DNA of 64,000 nucleotides, taken from positions 268,202 to 332,201 of the forward strand of contig JACKOW010000005.1 of the NCBI GenBank assembly GCA_024234055.1, read 5' to 3'. The position numbers and the translations under genes were made by a program. The notes below the pieces were generated by a model. The model was given only the letters and a program-made list of their open reading frames with translations. It searched no databases and had not been told where the DNA came from. Positions 1 to 8,501 of the stretch are shown here, piece after piece. This stretch comes from Rhodanobacteraceae bacterium. GTDB lineage: Bacteria; Pseudomonadota; Gammaproteobacteria; Xanthomonadales; SZUA-5. Within the stretch, counting starts at the first letter, position 1, and each line of letters starts with the position of its first letter.

Positions 1-961
1 CAACCGAGCCATTGTGCGTGAGTTCCGCGAAGTGATGCAAAAAGGCTACCTCGACCGCAATGGTATGCAGCGCAAGCCGATCCCCGGCAAGACTGTGGTG
101 TTTGCCGTCACCAAGCAACACGCAGAGACTCTGGCGCGCCTGTTCGACGAAGCCTTCGCCGACGAGAAGCCCCATCCCTCGGTGCGCTACGCGGATTACG
201 TGGTCTCCGAAACCGGCGCGGACGATACCTGCGACGCTTTCGCCAAGATCAAGCGCTTCAAGAAGGAGGCATTTCCGCAAATCCTGGTATCAGTGAACAT
301 GCTCGATACCGGTTTCGACTTCCCTTCTCTTTTGAACCTGGTGTTCGCGCGCTACACGCGCTCGGCAATCCTGTACCGCCAGATGCGCGGGCGCGGATCC
401 CGCAAGGCGCCCAACAAGCAATCGTTCACGATGTTCGATTTCGTTGGCGTCACCGATGCCCATGAGGAGAACGACGAAATGATTGAGGGCGGTGTGATCG
501 GCGTGCGCCAGCCACGCAGGCCAACGCCGACGCGTCGCCTGCTGGCGCTCGACATCGACGATCAGATCGATCCAAGTACCCGTGCCTGGGTCACGCTGGA
601 TGAGGAGGGTCGGGTGGTCCAGCCTGATGCCATTGAAGCCCGCGCCCAGACGCTCGGCGCGCGCTTCGAGGCTTGGCTGCTCGCCTGTGAGGCTAAACTC
701 GATGCCGAGCAACGCCGATGGCTCTCTTTGGTTGGTAGCACGCTGCGGGCGAATGCGGCTACGCTGCAGGACTTCACAGCGGATCACCTGGACTTCTTCC
801 AGGCTTTCACTTCACTCGGCGGTCAGGCCCGCGCGCGTCAGTTGTTCGGCGGCCGGCAGGCACTCGACGATCTGTTATCGACTCTGTCGCTGGCCATATT
901 CTCTTCCGACTCACCTTCAGGCACCGGCGAACAGCCGTCTGCAGCCGATCCGTTGCACTAG
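1..961 (+). CDS. hsdR: Type I restriction enzyme R subunit, C-terminal part (5' end outside window)
   Basis: The reading frame is already open at base 2, so this is the 3' portion (about 319 codons) of a longer gene; the GTG at 14 is internal. HsdR is the ATP-dependent DNA-translocating and cleaving subunit of a type I restriction complex. The visible part carries the second RecA-like helicase lobe: an AVTKQHAETL strand-helix, then LDTGFDFPSLLNLVF (motif V region) and YRQMRGRGSR (motif VI with the arginine finger). A helical C-terminal region that probably contacts HsdM follows. The nuclease and Walker A/B domains must lie upstream of the window. Only 9 bases separate its stop from hsdM, so the genes form an operon in the order R-M-S. 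Sequence and context agree; the missing N-terminus prevents judging whether the gene is intact. Confidence 0.93.
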   Translation, partial: NRAIVREFREVMQKGYLDRNGMQRKPIPGKTVVFAVTKQHAETLARLFDEAFADEKPHPSVRYADYVVSETGADDTCDAFAKIKRFKKEAFPQILVSVNMLDTGFDFPSLLNLVFARYTRSAILYRQMRGRGSRKAPNKQSFTMFDFVGVTDAHEENDEMIEGGVIGVRQPRRPTPTRRLLALDIDDQIDPSTRAWVTLDEEGRVVQPDAIEARAQTLGARFEAWLLACEAKLDAEQRRWLSLVGSTLRANAATLQDFTADHLDFFQAFTSLGGQARARQLFGGRQALDDLLSTLSLAIFSSDSPSGTGEQPSAADPLH

Positions 962-970
962 GAACTCCCC

Positions 971-2599
971 ATGCCCATGACCCCCGATCTGCGCCGCAAG
1001 GTTGATCAGATCCGCAACGATCTGTTCGGCGGCGGCTACCCGGACCCGGTGTCCAATGCCGAGCAACTGGCTTTTCTGTTCTTTTTCTATCTGATGGAAA
1101 GCCTGGACCAGCAGAACGCTGCACGGGCGCGCGTGCTGCGACAACCGTACACCAGCCCATATGCCGGTGAATGGACTCTGCGCAACCCCATGAATGCGCT
1201 TACGCCCGGCACCACGCGGATTCCGGCTGAACGCTTCCGCTGGTCGGTCTGGGCGCGCGGCCTGTCCGGCGAGAATCTGGTGCGCTTCGTGCGCGACGAG
1301 GTGTTTGCATTCCACGCCGAGATGGCGGCCGACGCCGCAGTGAATTTCATGGATGGCGCGCGCCTCGGCATCGACGAGCCGGCGGTACTGACCAAGCTCG
1401 TGACCGACATCGATGCGCTGCGCCTGAACGAAGCCGACGCCGATACCAAGGGCGATCTCTTCGAGCATGTGCTACGACAGATCAAGCAGGCTGGCGAACT
1501 CGGGCAGTTCCGCACACCGCGCCACATCATCCGCACCATTGTCGACATGGTCGATCCGCGCATCGGCGAGACCATCTACGATCCTGCAGCGGGGACTGCG
1601 GGCTTCCTCGTGGCCGCCTACAACCACATCCGGCTGATGAACTCCTCGGAGCCGGCGACGGAAACCGTCGAGGTGGACGGCAAACCGCAGCGCCGTGGCC
1701 TCGGCGACCGCCTGCGCCAGGCCGACCAGGCGCGGCTGGAGTCGCGCACCTTTTACGGCAACGATGTCGACCCGAAGATGGTGCGCCTCGCCACCATGAA
1801 CTTGAGCCTGCGCGGGCTCCCGAACGTGCGCATCCTGCGTCGCAACGTGCTGACCAGCACCCTGGACGACGATCAGCGTGCCGAACTGGGATTGCCGACC
1901 AGCTTTGACGTGATCCTCGCCAACCCGCCCTTCTCCGGCCGCATCGACCGCGACCGTATCGTCGACGATGTGCGCGTCGGCAATACCGGCGCCACCGAGA
2001 TCCTGTTCCTGAAGTACATGCTGGACAATCTGGCACCTGGCGGTCGTTGCGGCGTGATCGTACCCGAGGGCGTGCTGTTTGGCTCCACCGGCGCCCACCG
2101 GGAACTGCGCCGGATGCTGGTGGAGAATCACACGGTCGAAGCCGTGCTCTCGCTGCCCGGCGGCGTGTTCCAGCCGTATTCCGGGGTCAAGACCTCGGTG
2201 CTGTTTTTCCAGCAGGGCGGACACACGGAACGCGTGCTGTTCCTGCATGCCGACAATGATGGCTACAAGCTCGACGCCAACCACGACGCACCCATCGAGG
2301 CCGACGACTTGCCCGCGCTGGCCGACGTGTTCCGCCGCCGCGACGCGCGTTGGGCGGAGTGGTATTCGAAGCGCATCGCCGCCGATGACGGTTCCGAGTG
2401 GACTGCCAACTGGTGGTACGCCAGCGCCGACGAACTGCGCACGAGCGACTACAACCTCAGCGCTTCGCGGCATCGTCCGTTGAGCAAACAGCAGGCCGAG
2501 CACAGAGACCCGCTGGAACTGTTGGATGAACTGGCGGCGATTGAATTGGAGATTGCGGGGGAGGTGGAGGCCTTGCGTCAGCTCCTGGTGAATCAATGA
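971..2599 (+). CDS. hsdM: Type I restriction-modification system DNA (adenine-N6) methyltransferase subunit
   Basis: HsdM is the modification subunit: with HsdS it methylates adenines in the bipartite recognition site using S-adenosylmethionine. The 542-residue product has the helical N-terminal domain (about 1-170), the QFRTPRHI segment typical of HsdM (about 179-186), the SAM-binding motif DPAAGTAGFL (about 204-213) and the catalytic NPPF motif (about 318-321). Length is normal for the family. The ATG at 971 is preceded by AGGAA at a workable distance. The 3' end overlaps the hsdS start as ATGA (2596-2599), indicating translational coupling. All diagnostic motifs are present, so it looks functional. 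Confidence 0.96.
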   Translation: MPMTPDLRRKVDQIRNDLFGGGYPDPVSNAEQLAFLFFFYLMESLDQQNAARARVLRQPYTSPYAGEWTLRNPMNALTPGTTRIPAERFRWSVWARGLSGENLVRFVRDEVFAFHAEMAADAAVNFMDGARLGIDEPAVLTKLVTDIDALRLNEADADTKGDLFEHVLRQIKQAGELGQFRTPRHIIRTIVDMVDPRIGETIYDPAAGTAGFLVAAYNHIRLMNSSEPATETVEVDGKPQRRGLGDRLRQADQARLESRTFYGNDVDPKMVRLATMNLSLRGLPNVRILRRNVLTSTLDDDQRAELGLPTSFDVILANPPFSGRIDRDRIVDDVRVGNTGATEILFLKYMLDNLAPGGRCGVIVPEGVLFGSTGAHRELRRMLVENHTVEAVLSLPGGVFQPYSGVKTSVLFFQQGGHTERVLFLHADNDGYKLDANHDAPIEADDLPALADVFRRRDARWAEWYSKRIAADDGSEWTANWWYASADELRTSDYNLSASRHRPLSKQQAEHRDPLELLDELAAIELEIAGEVEALRQLLVNQ

Positions 2600-3762
2600 C
2601 CGTGAAGTTCTCCCAACTTGGCGAACTATGCGACGTTCGGATAGGCCGAACACCGCGGCGCGACACACCCACGTTCTGGGGCGGCGACCGGCCGTGGGTA
2701 ACGATCTCCGAACTCGACGGCTCGGAGATCTTCGGGACCAAAGAATGCATTACGAGGTTAGCCGCTGAGTCGACTATGCCTCCAATCGTGCCGGCAGGAA
2801 CGTTGCTGTTCAGCTTCAAGCTCTCGATCGGAAAGATGGCTGTTGCGGGTATTCCGCTCTATACCAACGAGGCGATTGCGGCCCTCGTCATCAAAGACTC
2901 AACTGTTCTGGATCGCGGTTACCTTCGGTACGCGCTACTTGGCTCATCCGTCTCTTCGGGGGCCAATCACGCCGTCCTAGGACGCGTACTAAACAAGCAA
3001 AAGGTGGAAGCACTGCCCATCCCAATGAGGGCTCTGCTTGAGCAAAGGCGCATCGTCGATTTACTCTCCCGCGCCGAAGCCATCCTCCGCCTCCGCCGCG
3101 AAGCCCAGCGCAAGGCCGCCGAACTGATCCCGGCCCTGTTCCTCGACCGCTTCGGCGACCCGGCGAGCAACCCGAAGGGCTGGCCCATGAGTCCGCTGGG
3201 CAATCTGCTGGCCGCATGCGACTACGGCACCAGTCGCAAGGCGAGCATTGATGGCGCCGGGATTCCGGTCCTTCGAATGGGCAATGTCGACTATGCGGGC
3301 GACTTGGACCTAACCGATCTCAAGCACGTCGAACTCGACCCCGGTGAACTCGCCCGTCAGGCACTGCATCCCGGCGATCTACTGTTCAATCGCACCAACA
3401 GCAAGGAACTCGTCGGCAAGACCGGGCTCTGGGACGGCCGATGGCCTGCAGTCGCCGCCTCCTATTTCATAAGACTCAGAGTCCGCAGCGATCTGGTGCT
3501 CCCGGAGTACATCTGGGCTGCCATGAACTCGAAGCACATGAAACGCGTCCTGTTCGCCACCGCCCGCGGCGCCATCGGCCAGGCCAACATCAACACACAG
3601 GAACTCAAGGCCTTTGAACTGATGGTCCCGCCACTCGAACTTCAGCGGCGATTCGTCGAGGAAATCGCGGCAGTCCGTTCTATCCAGGCGACCCAAGATC
3701 AGGGGAGCCGAACTGCTCAAGCCACCTTCGACGCCCTGCTGCATCAAGCATTCGCAAAGTAG
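2596..3762 (+). CDS. hsdS: Type I restriction-modification system specificity subunit
   Basis: HsdS determines the DNA target of the complex. The 388-residue product has the expected two-fold layout: a first target-recognition domain (about 1-145), a central conserved helix (LLEQRRIVDLLSRAEAILRLR, about 145-170), a second target-recognition domain, and a second conserved helix near the C-terminus (LELQRRFVEEIAAVRSIQ). It starts within the hsdM stop (ATGA) and ends six bases before the next gene. The first recognition domain has slightly lower GC than its surroundings, as expected for a segment that recombines often. The recognition sequence cannot be predicted from this reading alone. Confidence 0.94.
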   Translation: MTVKFSQLGELCDVRIGRTPRRDTPTFWGGDRPWVTISELDGSEIFGTKECITRLAAESTMPPIVPAGTLLFSFKLSIGKMAVAGIPLYTNEAIAALVIKDSTVLDRGYLRYALLGSSVSSGANHAVLGRVLNKQKVEALPIPMRALLEQRRIVDLLSRAEAILRLRREAQRKAAELIPALFLDRFGDPASNPKGWPMSPLGNLLAACDYGTSRKASIDGAGIPVLRMGNVDYAGDLDLTDLKHVELDPGELARQALHPGDLLFNRTNSKELVGKTGLWDGRWPAVAASYFIRLRVRSDLVLPEYIWAAMNSKHMKRVLFATARGAIGQANINTQELKAFELMVPPLELQRRFVEEIAAVRSIQATQDQGSRTAQATFDALLHQAFAK

Positions 3763-3768
3763 AAGACC

Positions 3769-4749
3769 ATGTACGGACTCCGCCGGCTCCTGACTCGCAC
3801 GGTTCCTTTGGCTCACATCGGTCGAGATGGATTCTTCAATCCGCCAAGTGAAGCCTACTGCAGCGCCGGCTATTGGGTCGCGGTAGCGGCACGGGCACGC
3901 AGCCGCAATCTGTCAGTAGCGGACCTCAGGATTCCGGGCGACCGTTTCGGTTACGCACAAGCACTCGGCATAGAGGCTGCCCTGAATCAGACAGATAGCT
4001 ACCCGTTCGGTCGCTGGCAATGCGGCGCCAATTACAGCCCGCTGGTTGTCATTGCCGGTCGCGACGATGTCGACAAGGCCACCCGAGATGTTTCGGGCTG
4101 CATCCGCACCATGTTTCCGGAGCCGGAACTGACGACCTTCGTCGCCGAACTCTGCAGCGTCGTTGGCGACCTCCACGATAACGTCTGGTCGCACGGAGAA
4201 AGCACCGGCATCTCTGCGGCGCAGCGATGGGCGGAACCAAAGACCGATCGCCAGCATTCCTGCATCGAGTTTGCGCTGGCGGATTGCGGGCGAGGCTTTC
4301 TGGGCGAACTGAATCGCTCCGGAGTCAGTCGCCGCCATGGCATCACCAATCACCAGGACGCCATAGATTGGTGCCTGCAGAAGGGTCACTCCAGCAAGAA
4401 GCGCGATGACGATGAATGGGCGCAGCAGCTGCCGGAAGATGCTATGGGCAATCCGATTGGACGCGATGCGAGGCCCGCGAGCGATGGCAACCATCACATG
4501 GGACTCGGCCTGTTCAAGCTGACCTCCCTGGTGACACGCTATGGAGGCAATTTGTGGCTGGCTTCGGGGGATATGCTCCATTTGATTGACCAGTCCGGCC
4601 GCTCGTCCTACATTCACTGTTCCTGCCCTTGGCAGGGTGTAGCCTTGGCTTGCCGGTTCTCTACCAGCCGCGTGCGCCAGCGTGCAGCGGACACGAAACC
4701 GGACGAACTTGGCCAATCGCTTCTCGACCTGATGGGGAGCCCACCATGA
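3769..4749 (+). CDS. GHKL/HATPase-type ATP-binding protein in the hsd operon
   Basis: The 326-residue product carries a Bergerat-fold ATP site: an N-box at about 127-143 (ELCSVVGDLHDNVWSHG, with the Asp-Asn and His of the family), a G1 box ADCGRGF at about 171-177, and a G2 box NHHMGLGL at about 241-248. No phospho-acceptor histidine domain, sensor domain or membrane segment is visible, so it is not an ordinary sensor kinase. The layout resembles SpoIIAB/RsbW-type protein kinases or GHKL regulators. It begins six bases after hsdS and overlaps the next gene as ATGA (4746-4749). That neighbour is a STAS-like protein, so a kinase/antagonist partner pair attached to the restriction operon is plausible; this role is inference. 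The N-terminal ~120 residues match nothing I recognise. Confidence 0.7.
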   Translation: MYGLRRLLTRTVPLAHIGRDGFFNPPSEAYCSAGYWVAVAARARSRNLSVADLRIPGDRFGYAQALGIEAALNQTDSYPFGRWQCGANYSPLVVIAGRDDVDKATRDVSGCIRTMFPEPELTTFVAELCSVVGDLHDNVWSHGESTGISAAQRWAEPKTDRQHSCIEFALADCGRGFLGELNRSGVSRRHGITNHQDAIDWCLQKGHSSKKRDDDEWAQQLPEDAMGNPIGRDARPASDGNHHMGLGLFKLTSLVTRYGGNLWLASGDMLHLIDQSGRSSYIHCSCPWQGVALACRFSTSRVRQRAADTKPDELGQSLLDLMGSPP

Positions 4750-5105
4750 AAACCGAACACGTATTCACCGACACTGATCTGGCATCGCGGCACTCGGCCG
4801 CGAGGCTGCGCAAGGACATCGATGCCCTGCTCGATGACGGCCATGTCGTGCTCGATTTTTCGCAGGTGCTGGTGGTATCTGAATCCTATGCGGATGAATT
4901 GATCGGCGTTCTGGTCGAGCAGCGCGGCCTTGCAGAGCTGTTCGAGCGCCTGCAGCTGCGCGGCGTGCGCGCGAACGTGGCACGCTCCATCGCCGCTGCC
5001 GTGCGCCAGCGGCTGGCCTTGCAGACCGCCGGAAACGATACCCTGGCCCTGTTGGCCGCCAAGGAGGCACTGGCTCGCCAAAAGGCCGCACGCGCCGCGC
5101 TCTGA
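4746..5105 (+). CDS. Small STAS-like (DUF4325-type) protein
   Basis: A 119-residue protein whose core HVVLDFSQVLVVSESYADEL (about 33-52) matches the beta-strand and loop pattern of STAS-like DUF4325 domains, which are related to anti-sigma-factor antagonists. The ATG at 4746 overlaps the stop of the GHKL ATPase gene, which favours this start over an upstream in-frame ATG at 4629 that would run deep into that gene. The C-terminal third is helical and Ala/Arg-rich. A GHKL ATPase followed by a STAS-like protein is the logic of partner-switching modules, in which the kinase phosphorylates or binds the STAS partner. Whether a conserved Ser acceptor (Ser46 or Ser48 in VVSESYA) is used cannot be told from sequence. 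Confidence 0.65.
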   Translation: MKTEHVFTDTDLASRHSAARLRKDIDALLDDGHVVLDFSQVLVVSESYADELIGVLVEQRGLAELFERLQLRGVRANVARSIAAAVRQRLALQTAGNDTLALLAAKEALARQKAARAAL

Positions 5106-5129
5106 CGATTCCCTACAGCGTGGCACTGG

Positions 5130-5375
5130 GTGGGCCTACTCCAGATGCGATCAACTCCGCAGAGCGTACCCATGGTGTTGCACATCAGCGGGAGGGAATT
5201 GGCTTCGCATTTGCCGAAGGCCAGCACGTCCGATGCCGACGGCACGTCGCAGTATCTGGACATCACTGAGGCGACGCGGGTCTACATTGTGCCCACGGTC
5301 ACCAGTTCTTCCGGCATTTTGGGCGCGACGCTCTGGATTCGGTTGAAACGCTGGCTGGCTCCCAGTAGTTCATAG
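5130..5375 (+). CDS. Possible small ORF following the STAS-like gene
   Basis: An 81-codon frame opens at GTG 5130, 24 bases after the STAS-like gene, and ends at 5375. Alternative starts are ATG 5145 and the ATG near 5172; none has a convincing ribosome-binding site. The C-terminal half (ITEATRVYIVPTVTSSSGILGATLWIRLKRWL) has a moderately hydrophobic stretch with a basic end. I recognise no family. It could be the last gene of the hsd operon or chance coding potential in GC-rich DNA. The following 150 bases to the FG-GAP gene contain no other gene. Confidence 0.3.
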   Translation: MGLLQMRSTPQSVPMVLHISGRELASHLPKASTSDADGTSQYLDITEATRVYIVPTVTSSSGILGATLWIRLKRWLAPSSS

Positions 5376-5527
5376 CGCCGCGGTCTCAGGAATTGGGCTG
5401 AGTTTCGCGCCCGATTGACCAGCCCAGCTGGTTTTGCTGCGGCAGCAACAGCTCAACGTAAGAGAGCCACTCGGCAGCATATGCGGCTCAGGAGTAGTCT
5501 GCTCGGGAAGTACACTCTGAGGGTGTC

Positions 5528-6700
5528 ATGCGCTTCCTTCCGCTGGTTCTGCTGCTGGTAAGTTTCGCCGTCAAGGCTTCGCCGCTCTGGCCAGTCGTCG
5601 GCTCAACCACGCTCTGGAACGCAGATCCAACCACTTCGCTGGTCGCGACGGCTGATGGATTTGCCGTCGGCAGACCCAACACCATGCTGACCGGCATTGT
5701 GTCGATCCTGGATCCGGCACAGCCATCGCCTGTATTCGATCTCCAGCCTGCGCAGATCGGCCAGGGCGCCGAGTTTGGTTACCGGGTGGCAGCGTCGGGC
5801 GGGCTAATGGCGGTCACCGAAGCCAGGCGGGCGACCCAGTTTCCGTCATCAAGCGGCATAGTGAGAACCTACGAGCAAACGGGTGGCATATGGATGCAGA
5901 CCGGATTCCTGCAACCGCCAGCGCAGCCCACGATGGACCTGAAGTACGGGGAAGCCCTCGCGATCACGCCCGATCATCTATTCGTTGCCGCTCCCGGTTT
6001 CTTCGTCGAGCGCGGACTGGTCTACGTCTATGCGCGCCTGGCGGGCGGAGTCCCCGGCTGGGAACTGGAAGGGTCCGTCGTAGCTTACGACGGAGAATCA
6101 TTTGATCGTTTCGGTTCCTCGGTCGCCGCTGACGGAGAATGGCTGGTCGTGGGCGCACCTGAGTCGGAGCGCGTGAACGAATCCGAGGGTGCCGTCTATC
6201 TCTTCCGTCAGACCAATGGCATCTACGTTCAAGTTCAGCAACTCAGCGCACCCGATCCGCAATCGTATGCGGGATTCGGATCAGCCATTGCCATTCATGG
6301 CGGGAAGCTGGTGGTTGGCGCGGCAGGCGAAGACGATCCGATTGTCGGGGCCGATGCCGGGGCCGTGTACTTCTACTCTCTCGTCACAGGACAGTGGATG
6401 CTGGACGGGCGGAAAGTCGCAAGCGACAGCAGCCCCAGCGACTCCTTCGGAACATCAGTATCGATCCTCGGGGAAACCGCCTGTGTACGGTCCGCAGCAG
6501 CGGCATACGTATTCGAGCGCATCGGCAGTGAGTTCACCGAAACCGGCAAGTTGGCGCCCGTGATCAACACGGTCGCTGGATCCTGTGCGATTGGCAGCAG
6601 TGTCATTGCTACAGTGATCTTCAACTTTTCCACGCTGCGAATGAATGTCCGGTACTACCCGGAATCCGAGCGCATGCTTGCTTCGGGCTTCGAGGACTGA
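5528..6700 (+). CDS. Secreted FG-GAP repeat (beta-propeller) protein
   Basis: The 390-residue product begins with a clear signal peptide (MRFLPLVLLLVSFAVKA) and continues with several blade-like repeats. Examples are LFVAAPG...GLVYVYARL, LVVGAPESERVNESEGAVYLFR and LVVGAAGEDDPIVGADAGAVYFYS, the signature of FG-GAP/integrin-alpha-type propellers. A GAGGG ribosome-binding site lies four bases before the ATG. The very C-terminus reads LASGFED, reminiscent of the short GFE-containing tails on many exported proteins of this bacterial group. It is a solitary gene between the hsd operon and the integrative element. The ligand is unknown. Confidence 0.75.
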   Translation: MRFLPLVLLLVSFAVKASPLWPVVGSTTLWNADPTTSLVATADGFAVGRPNTMLTGIVSILDPAQPSPVFDLQPAQIGQGAEFGYRVAASGGLMAVTEARRATQFPSSSGIVRTYEQTGGIWMQTGFLQPPAQPTMDLKYGEALAITPDHLFVAAPGFFVERGLVYVYARLAGGVPGWELEGSVVAYDGESFDRFGSSVAADGEWLVVGAPESERVNESEGAVYLFRQTNGIYVQVQQLSAPDPQSYAGFGSAIAIHGGKLVVGAAGEDDPIVGADAGAVYFYSLVTGQWMLDGRKVASDSSPSDSFGTSVSILGETACVRSAAAAYVFERIGSEFTETGKLAPVINTVAGSCAIGSSVIATVIFNFSTLRMNVRYYPESERMLASGFED

Positions 6701-6723
6701 TCCGCCATGACCGGGGCGCCGAT

Positions 6724-7056
6724 TCAAGATGGCTCCTCCACCGCGCAGACACGTGTGCCACCGAACTGTTCCTGCATCAGAGCCAGCATTTCGTCGCGTC
6801 CAGCATTCGTCGTGTTCACGGCCGTGAACCGCTCGCCGGTGGAAAGCAAAATGGTCCAAGCGCGGTTGGGGCGCCAGATCTTTGACGCGGCTCCAAGAGT
6901 CCCCAGGTAGACCATTAGCTCGGGCTTGTGCGTCGCGAGGAGGTAGCGCAGTTCAGCGGTAAGTTTCCCGGCGGGGCGCACCGACAAGTGCGGCCCCTTG
7001 GCCTCCAGAGACAATCCCGCGGCACTTGCCATTTCGATAATCCGGGCAGCGGTCAT
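6724..7056 (-). CDS. Small protein with TubC_N-like domain, in mobile element
   Basis: A 110-residue product. Its N-terminal half (IIEMASAAGLSLEAKG, then HLSVRPAGKLTAELRYLLATHKPELM) follows the helix-strand pattern of TubC_N-like docking domains, in which a short helix, a beta pair and an ELRxxLxxHKxEL helix are characteristic. Such modules also occur in proteins of prophages and integrative elements. The start overlaps the stop of the RepA-like ATPase gene (ATGA, 7053-7056), so the two are translationally coupled. The C-terminal half has no recognisable motif. Function unknown; it is probably the last gene of the element's operon. Confidence 0.5.
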   Translation of the reverse strand: MTAARIIEMASAAGLSLEAKGPHLSVRPAGKLTAELRYLLATHKPELMVYLGTLGAASKIWRPNRAWTILLSTGERFTAVNTTNAGRDEMLALMQEQFGGTRVCAVEEPS

Positions 7057-8372
7057 ATCAGCACCTCATCGGCGCTGTAGCCATACGTGCCGGCTTCGCC
7101 AGACTCTGGCAGGTGGCACGAATGGGCTTCGGTGGCACCTATGGCGGTTTCGGCGGTGCCTTGCTCATTCTTGCCACACTCTGTCGCGCCGGTGGCATGT
7201 ATGGCGCTTTCGGGGTCTTCGGGCTCATACATGCCACCATCTGCCATATGTGCCAACGTGCCAGGTTCGCCATTGGTGGCATGCATGCCAGGTAGTGCCC
7301 AGAACACCTTGCTCCCCCGCCCGAAGCCAGCCCGATAGCAGATGGCACCGATTGCCTCGCGTGCGCGATGTAAGGTTCGCCACGAGATGCCGTTCGGCGC
7401 GCAGAGCTTCCTGAGCTCCTGCGCTGGGATCGGTCCATCGCTCAGCACTTCTCGGAGCCAGTCCGCAGCCTGCGTCCTTGGGGTCGGGTCGGTGTGCCGG
7501 TCGTCGTCAGGTACTTCCTCAGCGGTGCCGAGCAGTTCCCGGGCTGATCCTGCTATCGCACTACCCCAGACAATCCGGCTTGCGGTGATCTCGGGATGGC
7601 CGGGCACTTCAGCCAGCGCGATTTCGTATTCAAAGCCGTCTGAGTCCGGGCCTATGTTGGACTTGGCGCGCGCTAGGATGCGCGGCCCTTCGGCTTCGGG
7701 CTTGGCGGTTGCCAGCACAATTCGCGCGAGAGCCGCAAAGGCAATCGAGCCTGTAACCCGCTCGGTCGGATCGCGGCCGCTCGTGCCCTTGCTGAAATGA
7801 CTGATCCCGAGCACTGCGCAATTCAGTGCAGCGCCAAGGTCTACCAGTGGTTGCAGCGCACGGCGGACCTCGGTGTTTTTGTGGCTGTCGCCGGTCACTG
7901 CACTGACAATCGGATCGGCAATCAGCAAGCACACATCGCCGATTAGTTGTGCTTGATAGTGCAGCGAGTCCATGTCCTTGGCCGGATCAAATGGGCGCCG
8001 CTCGCCCTTGGTCTCCGTTACCGAGACGATGAATATGCGCGTAGGATCGGCGCCAGCCGCCAGAAGGCGCGGCATGATGGTGTCGGCTGGACCATCTTCG
8101 CCGGACCAGATCAGCACGTTGCCGCGCGGCGCCGTGCTTCCATCCGGCCATCGGCCCCCGGCCGATACAGCAGCAGCGAATGCGAAAGCTATTGTGCTCT
8201 TACCGGTTCCGGGCGCGCCGGCCAGCACGTGCAACTTGCGACACGCCAACCATTCATCCCAGAGCCAGCTAATCGGCTCCGGCACGATCGTGTCGCCCCG
8301 CAAGAGTTTCACTTCGGGCAGTGGCTCCTGATCAGCGGGGGCTCGTCGGCGCGGCTCATGTTCCAGCTGCAT
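7053..8372 (-). CDS. RepA-like/AAA_25 RecA-fold ATPase
   Basis: The 439-residue product has a Walker A motif AGAPGTGKST at about 51-60, followed by the pattern GNVLIWSGED of RepA/DnaB-type RecA-fold ATPases, a Walker B region (VCLLIADPIV) and GISHFSKG further on. These features match the RepA-like helicases of broad-host-range plasmids and their relatives in integrative elements and prophages. A GGAGGG ribosome-binding site stands eight bases before the ATG at 8372. The C-terminal ~130 residues contain a helix-turn-helix-like stretch (IPAQELRKLCAPNGISWRTLHRAREAIG). It probably serves replication or maintenance of the element; no iteron-like origin was found nearby. Confidence 0.75.
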   Translation of the reverse strand: MQLEHEPRRRAPADQEPLPEVKLLRGDTIVPEPISWLWDEWLACRKLHVLAGAPGTGKSTIAFAFAAAVSAGGRWPDGSTAPRGNVLIWSGEDGPADTIMPRLLAAGADPTRIFIVSVTETKGERRPFDPAKDMDSLHYQAQLIGDVCLLIADPIVSAVTGDSHKNTEVRRALQPLVDLGAALNCAVLGISHFSKGTSGRDPTERVTGSIAFAALARIVLATAKPEAEGPRILARAKSNIGPDSDGFEYEIALAEVPGHPEITASRIVWGSAIAGSARELLGTAEEVPDDDRHTDPTPRTQAADWLREVLSDGPIPAQELRKLCAPNGISWRTLHRAREAIGAICYRAGFGRGSKVFWALPGMHATNGEPGTLAHMADGGMYEPEDPESAIHATGATECGKNEQGTAETAIGATEAHSCHLPESGEAGTYGYSADEVLI

Positions 8373-8456
8373 GGCACGCCCTCCGCGGAAGTGTAGACGT
8401 CTGCACGTCTGCAGCGCTATTCTTCAAGCGCGCCTTGACCAATGCGCTCATTCCAG

Positions 8457-8489
8457 AACGCCGGCCCTTGCTCAAGGGGCTGGCGTTTT
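8457..8489 (+). terminator. Strong GC hairpin followed by T-tract
   Basis: AACGCC, then GGCCCTTG/CTCAAGGGGC, then GGCGTT form a near-perfect stem-loop, followed on the plus strand by TTTTCATTTC. It lies between two minus-strand genes of the element. On their transcript the hairpin lacks a U-tract, so it could be a processing or attenuation structure there. As a terminator it would act on plus-strand transcription entering the element. Orientation of function is undecided. Confidence 0.4.
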
Positions 8490-8501
8490 CATTTCTAGAT
8501 C

